Below, piece by piece: positions 60,280 through 64,000 of a stretch of DNA of 64,000 nucleotides. The translations under genes were made by a program, and so were the position numbers. The stretch is taken from NCBI RefSeq assembly GCF_900166625.1, contig NZ_LT800499.1, forward strand, positions 1,670,429-1,734,428. The letters are read 5' to 3'. The stretch is from Halobacillus massiliensis. Its GTDB lineage: Bacteria; Bacillota; Bacilli; Bacillales; Halobacillaceae. The notes under the pieces are model-generated. The model ran no database searches and was not told the origin of the DNA. It saw nothing but the letters and a program-made list of their open reading frames with translations. How positions within the stretch are numbered: the first letter of the stretch is position 1; each line of letters begins with the position of its first letter.

Positions 60280-60520
60280 TACAGTTAAATGAGCGAGCTA
60301 TGAACGATTGAAGTAGAGAATTATTCCCTGTATTCAGAGAGCTAACGGCAGGTGAAAGTTAGCACAAAATAATTTTCGAAGTACGATCGGGAGCATCTTC
60401 TGGTGTAAATCAGAAGACGGTGAAGAGCCGTTATTTTGAAAGAGTGGCACATATAATGTGCAATTAGGGTGGTACCGCGAAAAGACCTCGTCCCTTAACA
60501 GGGAGGAGGTCTTTTTTTTT
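60280..60520 (+). ncRNA. T-box leader, tyrosine specifier
   Basis: The T-box AGGGTGGTACCGCG lies at 60466-60479 and the terminator AAGACCTC ... GAGGTCTT with nine Ts at about 60483-60520. In the specifier loop CGAAGTACGATC (about 60377-60389) presents TAC, a tyrosine codon. Uncharged tRNA-Tyr should favour antitermination. Confidence 0.93.
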
Positions 60521-60545
60521 GATCATAAAAAGGAGTGAACGAAGG

Positions 60546-61817
60546 ATGGAAATACTACAGGATCTAGAAAAACGAGGACTTATTAACCAGATAACAGATG
60601 AAGAAGGACTAAGAAAGCATTTAGATGAGAATCAGGTAACACTTTACTGCGGGTTTGATCCGACAGGAAACAGTTTGCACATTGGACACCTCCTGCCAAT
60701 TTTAATGCTTAAAAGGTTTCAATTAGCCGGACACCGTCCGATTGCTTTAGTTGGAGGCGGGACTGGAATGATCGGGGATCCGAGTGGACGATCTGCCGAA
60801 AGACAGCTTAATTCAGCTGAAGTCGTGTTAGGTTACAGTGACAGCATAAAAAAACAGCTGGCTAAGCTTCTGGATTTTGATCAAGGTGAAAATGCAGCAG
60901 TCGCTCGTAATAACCATGAATGGCTTTCAGAAATGACGATCATCGATTTTCTTCGTGACACCGGCAAGCACTTTGGAATAAACTATATGCTCGCTAAGGA
61001 TTCCGTAGAGTCACGGATCGAAAGTGGTATAAGCTTTACTGAATTTTCCTACATGATTCTGCAGTCTCTGGACTTTAAAAAGCTAAACGATAAAGAAAAA
61101 TGTACCTTACAAATTGGAGGAAGCGATCAGTGGGGGAATATTACAGCAGGGCTGGAATTAATCCGTCGTTCAGCTGCTGGTGATAAAGAAGTGGAAGCAT
61201 ACGGACTGACGATGCCTTTAATTACTAAGTCAGATGGTTCAAAATTCGGAAAAACAGCGGGCGGTGCTATCTGGCTTGATCCAGAACAGACCTCCCCTTA
61301 TGAGTTTTACCAGTTCTGGATTAACACAGATGACCGTGATGTCATCAAGTTCTTAAGATATTTCACCTTCCTTTCCCATGAAGAAATTACCGGACTGGAG
61401 AAAGAAGTACAAGCCCAGCCGGAAAAAAGAGCGGCTCAAAAGCGTCTGGCTGAAGAAATGACAACGCTTGTTCATGATGAAGAGGCACTTCAACAGGCTC
61501 AGCGCATAACAAAGGCCCTGTTTAGCGGTGATATTAAAGATTTGACGGGTGAAGAGATCGAACAAGGTTTTAAAGATGTGCCCGCATATGAAACCGCAGA
61601 AAAAGAGGCAGCTCTAATTGAACTGCTCGTTCAGGCAGGGATCTCATCTTCCAAACGTCAGGCAAGAGAAGATGTAAAAAACGGAGCGGTTTACATTAAT
61701 GGTGAGCGAAATCAAGACATTCAGCATACGATGACAGCTGAAGATCGAATAGAAGACAAGTTTACAATTATACGCAGAGGAAAGAAGAAATACTTCCTTA
61801 TTCGCTACAAAGGCTAA
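60546..61817 (+). CDS. tyrS: Tyrosyl-tRNA synthetase
   Basis: TyrS charges tRNA-Tyr. The 423-residue class I synthetase has CGFDPTGNSLHIGHLLP (HIGH), the QIGGSDQWGNI motif, and the KMSKS-equivalent in KSDGSKFGKTAGG. A C-terminal S4 domain follows (SSKRQAREDVKNGAVYINGER). AAAAGGAG precedes ATG 60546; the frame opens at 60519. It is preceded by a tyrosine T-box. Confidence 0.97.
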   Translation: MEILQDLEKRGLINQITDEEGLRKHLDENQVTLYCGFDPTGNSLHIGHLLPILMLKRFQLAGHRPIALVGGGTGMIGDPSGRSAERQLNSAEVVLGYSDSIKKQLAKLLDFDQGENAAVARNNHEWLSEMTIIDFLRDTGKHFGINYMLAKDSVESRIESGISFTEFSYMILQSLDFKKLNDKEKCTLQIGGSDQWGNITAGLELIRRSAAGDKEVEAYGLTMPLITKSDGSKFGKTAGGAIWLDPEQTSPYEFYQFWINTDDRDVIKFLRYFTFLSHEEITGLEKEVQAQPEKRAAQKRLAEEMTTLVHDEEALQQAQRITKALFSGDIKDLTGEEIEQGFKDVPAYETAEKEAALIELLVQAGISSSKRQAREDVKNGAVYINGERNQDIQHTMTAEDRIEDKFTIIRRGKKKYFLIRYKG

Positions 61818-61818
61818 G

Positions 61819-61858
61819 AAGAGAACCGTGGATTTCCACGGTTCTCTTTAATTTTTAA
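61819..61858 (+). terminator. tyrS terminator
   Basis: AAGAGAACCGTGGA pairs with TCCACGGTTCTCTT around TT, followed by a T-rich tail. Confidence 0.85.
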
Positions 61859-61859
61859 A

Positions 61860-62563
61860 AAATTGGGCTGGAATTACTTTTAGAGTCCGTAGGAGCAGTT
61901 GTTTTTTATGTGAGACTCCCTTAACGGGGGAAGAGCTCCGTGTAGTTTGGTATAGAATCTGGCCTGGGGAAAGACTCGCTTTCCATGGGCAAACGGTGAG
62001 CTTCTTCAAGCTAAAGCCTTCCGGGATCTCAATCTTGTTCTGTGCTCCCATAAGGCTTCTGTGATTCTCAAAAGATGAGAATTTTGTTCCGTATGCCTGA
62101 AATAAAAGGATCGGGCCAGGGGAAACAACTCGCTTTCCATGGGCGAACGCTGAGCTTCCTCAGGCTAAAGCCTTCCGGGATCTCACCCTGTCCTATCCTC
62201 CCATAGGAGTCTCGCCGTTTCCCCTGGCCCTTTGCGTTTATTAGGAGTAACGGAACCCTTACGTATGATTCCAAATGTAGAAGAGATTCCTACAAACATA
62301 GCGTTCCGTATTCACTATAAAAGTTAAAGAGGCTGGGAAATGGCGAGACTCCTGCAGGGAAATAGAGCCATGGTGAGATCCGCGAGTGCAACAAGCTAGC
62401 TCACCGGATCCCCGCGGAAAGCGAGTGATTTCCCAGCCTCGTTTCTCTAACTACAGTAAACGGAACCGTCTTTTTCCCCTTCTCAGAAAAGATCCGCGAG
62501 TGGAACGAGCTAGCTCTTTGGCTTTCCGTAGAAAATAAGTAATTTCTCACCCCTTCCTTCAGA
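61860..62563. repeat. Palindromic repeat cluster 2 (four units)
   Basis: No gene is supported here. Units lie at about 61957-62060 (incomplete), 62113-62230 (full, closed by GGGCCAGGGGAAAC and GTTTCCCCTGGCCC), 62332-62438 (opposite orientation, closed by GGCTGGGAAAT and ATTTCCCAGCC) and 62487-62560 (fragment). Order, orientation and the sequences between units (GAGTAACGGAAC ... AGCGTTCCGT ... TTAAAGAGGCTGGG) match cluster 1, so both are copies of one composite element. Confidence 0.85.
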
Positions 62564-62688
62564 AACGGACCAGCTTTATCTCTTCTTAAAAGGGATAAGA
62601 AACGTTTGGAAACGATTAACACTTATATTTGTGAGTAGAAATGCCAAAATATAAACGCTCCACTTAAAATTTGTGAGGAGGATTTTTC

Positions 62689-62844
62689 ATGAGAAATAGA
62701 AATATTCAGTGGCTTCCCATTGTTGCTTCCATCGGAATTGGTGCAGCAACTTACAGTATGATGACAGGACAGGCGAATCAACTGCCGCAAATGCTTCAAA
62801 GCGCAGCTAGATTTGCCGGCGGGATGCAGCAAAACTCACAATAA
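62689..62844 (+). CDS. Putative 51-residue protein
   Basis: A short frame from ATG 62689 to TAA 62842-62844 encodes a peptide with a hydrophobic segment (LPIVASIGIGAATYSMM, residues 9-25) and a Gln/Met-rich polar end. GAGGAGG is eight bases before the ATG, and a terminator follows directly, which is a typical gene context. I do not recognise a family; it may be a small membrane-associated protein. Confidence 0.68.
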   Translation: MRNRNIQWLPIVASIGIGAATYSMMTGQANQLPQMLQSAARFAGGMQQNSQ

Positions 62845-62856
62845 GGAAGAGCAAAA

Positions 62857-62892
62857 GGAAAACCTTCGAAGAAAATCTTCGGAGGTTTTTTT
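62857..62892 (+). terminator. Terminator of the small ORF
   Basis: AAAACCTTCGAAGA pairs with TCTTCGGAGGTTTT around AAA, followed by Ts. Confidence 0.83.
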
Positions 62893-62908
62893 AATTTCAG
62901 AAAATATG

Positions 62909-62937
62909 TTGATGAAAGCGTTTTTATATGCTACCGT
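62909..62937 (+). promoter_or_regulatory. iclR promoter with embedded cre-like site
   Basis: TTGATG (62909-62914) and TACCGT (62932-62937) are 17 bases apart. TGAAAGCGTTTTTA at 62913-62926 matches the catabolite-responsive-element consensus TGWAANCGNTNWCA at all but one position and lies between -35 and -10. Confidence 0.55.
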
Positions 62938-62948
62938 ACAGACATACA

Positions 62949-62983
62949 ATTCACATATAAAATTTAAATTCACATATGTGAAT
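62949..62983 (+). promoter_or_regulatory. Palindromic operator before iclR
   Basis: ATTCACATATGTGAAT (62968-62983) is a perfect 16-base palindrome directly before the ribosome-binding site. A partial copy, ATTCACATATAA, starts 19 bases earlier at 62949. It is a likely autoregulatory site of the IclR-type protein. Confidence 0.6.
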
Positions 62984-62998
62984 AAAAAGGAGGTATAT

Positions 62999-63745
62999 AT
63001 GGCGATCGTTAAATCGGCTGATCGAGTGATGAGCATTTTTGAATTATTGAAGGATTATCCGACAGGTCTAACTCCAAAGGATATAGCAGAGAAGCTGTCA
63101 ATGCCTCAAAGCAGTACGTTTCACTTAGTTCAGACACTGTGTGCGCGGCATTACCTTTCAGTAACAGAGAGAAAGACTTATAAGCTGGGACCAAAGCTCA
63201 TCCAGGTAGGTACAAAAGCGCTGGAGATCATGGATGTAAATGTAGAGGCGCAGCCTTATTTGAGAACTCTGATGGAGAAGACGGAAGAGACAGTTTTTAT
63301 GGCGGTTATGATCGAGCGGGAGATGGTCTATGCAGCCAAGGTGGACAACTATCGATCGGTTCGCACAGGTGCTCAGATTGGGATGAGAAAACCTCTGTAT
63401 TGCACTGGACTTGGAAAAGCTTTTCTAGCATTTCTTCCTGAAGAAGTTTCAAATGAAGTGCTTAAAGACCTGGAATTGGTGGAGGTTACGAAAAATACAA
63501 TTACTGATCCGGAGCTTCTTAAACAGCAGCTCGTTCAATTTAGGCGAAAGGGTTTTGCGATTGATGATGAAGAGAATGAAACTGGGCTGTACTGTCTGGC
63601 TGCTCCCATTTACAATGCGGCCGGAGAAATGATTGCTGCTGTAAGTGTTGCCGGTCCTAAAAGAAGAATGATGGTCCGTCGCGAAAAATTAATTGAAGAG
63701 CTTTTATTAACAGCACGGAAAATATCCGAACAAAATGGCTATTAA
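62999..63745 (+). CDS. IclR-family transcriptional regulator
   Basis: The 248-residue protein has an N-terminal winged helix-turn-helix (ADRVMSIFELLKDYPTGLTPKDIAEKLSMPQSSTFHLVQTL) and the C-terminal IclR effector domain (RKPLYCTGLGKAFLAFLP, LYCLAAPIYNAAGEMIAAVSVAGP). ATG 62999 has AAGGAGG eight bases upstream; upstream codons run through promoter sequence and are rejected. The next gene is a GntP-type permease, so it probably controls uptake and use of a sugar acid; the effector is unknown. Confidence 0.88.
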   Translation: MAIVKSADRVMSIFELLKDYPTGLTPKDIAEKLSMPQSSTFHLVQTLCARHYLSVTERKTYKLGPKLIQVGTKALEIMDVNVEAQPYLRTLMEKTEETVFMAVMIEREMVYAAKVDNYRSVRTGAQIGMRKPLYCTGLGKAFLAFLPEEVSNEVLKDLELVEVTKNTITDPELLKQQLVQFRRKGFAIDDEENETGLYCLAAPIYNAAGEMIAAVSVAGPKRRMMVRREKLIEELLLTARKISEQNGY

Positions 63746-63766
63746 CAAATTGGTTTAGAAAAGAAA

Positions 63767-63790
63767 TAAAAGCGGGCATTTATGCCCGCT
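63767..63790 (+). other. Intergenic hairpin between iclR and gntP-type gene
   Basis: AGCGGGCAT pairs with ATGCCCGCT around TT with no T-tract after it, so it is not a plain terminator. It may control the relative levels of the two genes. Confidence 0.5.
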
Positions 63791-63807
63791 GCAGAGGAGA
63801 GAATAAG

Positions 63808-64000
63808 ATGTCTAGTACTGCTGGATTAATATTACTTGCTGTATTTGGTGTAGGGCTGCTGCTATTTCTTGTGATTAGAACGAAGCTTCAGGCTTTTATT
63901 GCTCTGATCCTTGTCAGTTATATCGTAGGTCTTTTATCAGGTATGAGCCCTTCTGATGTACTTACTGCCGTGTCTGAAGGAATGGGAGGGACAGTAGCCG
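63808..64000 (+). CDS. GntP-family permease, N-terminal part
   Basis: The gene is cut by the window end. The visible 64 residues begin MSSTAGLILLAVFGVGLLLFLV, then VIRTKLQAFIALILVSYIVGLLSGM and a TAVSEGMGGTVA motif typical of gluconate:H+ symporters (GntP family). AGAGGAGA precedes the ATG. With the IclR regulator before it, uptake of gluconate or another sugar acid is likely. Confidence 0.8.
   Translation, partial: MSSTAGLILLAVFGVGLLLFLVIRTKLQAFIALILVSYIVGLLSGMSPSDVLTAVSEGMGGTVA

Noticed and set aside
62813-62998. N-terminal extension of the IclR-type protein
   Set aside because: It covers a terminator, promoter, cre-like site and operator and does not match the family; ATG 62999 has a strong ribosome-binding site.

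Overview
The window is ordinary chromosomal backbone of a low-GC Gram-positive bacterium of the family Bacillaceae, most likely a moderately halophilic genus such as Halobacillus or a close relative. The gene order closely follows the 'yt' region of Bacillus subtilis (men operon, ytkD, pckA, metK, ytpA-ytpB, leuS, ytfP-ytgP, trmB, ytpP-sftA, murC, ytxGH, aroA, ccpA-motPS, acu genes, tyrS). Proteins are acid-rich, the stator genes are the sodium-type motP/motS, and the 16S gene is Bacillales-like. The genus is an inference; a 16S search would settle it.

Layout. 1-6.3 kb: menaquinone operon menF(partial)-menD-menH-menB-menE-menC. 6.3-8.2 kb: FhuF-like Fe-S protein, a small acidic protein, Nudix hydrolase YtkD. 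8.2-12.6 kb: pckA (minus), DCC-family redox protein, S-box riboswitch with metK, gamma-carbonic anhydrase YtoA. 12.6-18.9 kb: ytpA, ytpB, ytqB/mnmM (minus), a tiny basic ORF, leucine T-box with leuS, two rhodanese-like genes. 18.9-24.1 kb: a complete 16S-23S-5S rRNA operon with two promoters and no tRNA genes. 24.1-38.6 kb: ytfP, murJ/ytgP, rsuA-type pseudouridine synthase, potassium channel, pepV, thpR, a ytlQ-like gene with an apparent frameshift, a diacylglycerol-kinase-like gene with no normal start codon, ytmP, trmB, ytnP, ytzB, ytoP, a DUF84 NTPase. 38.7-39.5 kb: a cluster of palindromic intergenic repeats. 39.6-54.4 kb: ytoQ, an orphan PTS-EIIC_2-like membrane protein, ytpP-ytpQ-ytpR, sftA, a short nicotinate phosphoribosyltransferase, murC, ytxG-ytxH, brxC/ytxJ, aroA, ccpA, motP-motS. 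54.5-61.8 kb: acuA-acuB-acuC and a large class A PBP on the minus strand, then a tyrosine T-box with tyrS. 61.85-62.56 kb: a second repeat cluster, homologous to the first. 62.7-64 kb: a small ORF, an IclR regulator and the start of a GntP-family permease.

Several functions converge. Respiratory quinone synthesis (men) sits with gluconeogenesis (pckA) and carbon control (ccpA, acuABC, a cre-like site before iclR). Translation is represented by rRNA, leuS, tyrS, metK and tRNA/rRNA modification enzymes, three of them under RNA switches (one S-box, two T-boxes). Cell-envelope genes are murJ, murC and the PBP.

I found no CRISPR array, prophage, transposase, toxin-antitoxin pair or defence island. 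The most unusual features are the two matching palindromic repeat clusters with a degenerate third copy beside ytoA, the broken or recoded 5' regions of the two adjacent genes ytlQ and ytlR, a hairpin that occludes a ribosome-binding site at 7.1 kb, and three unannotated-looking small ORFs.
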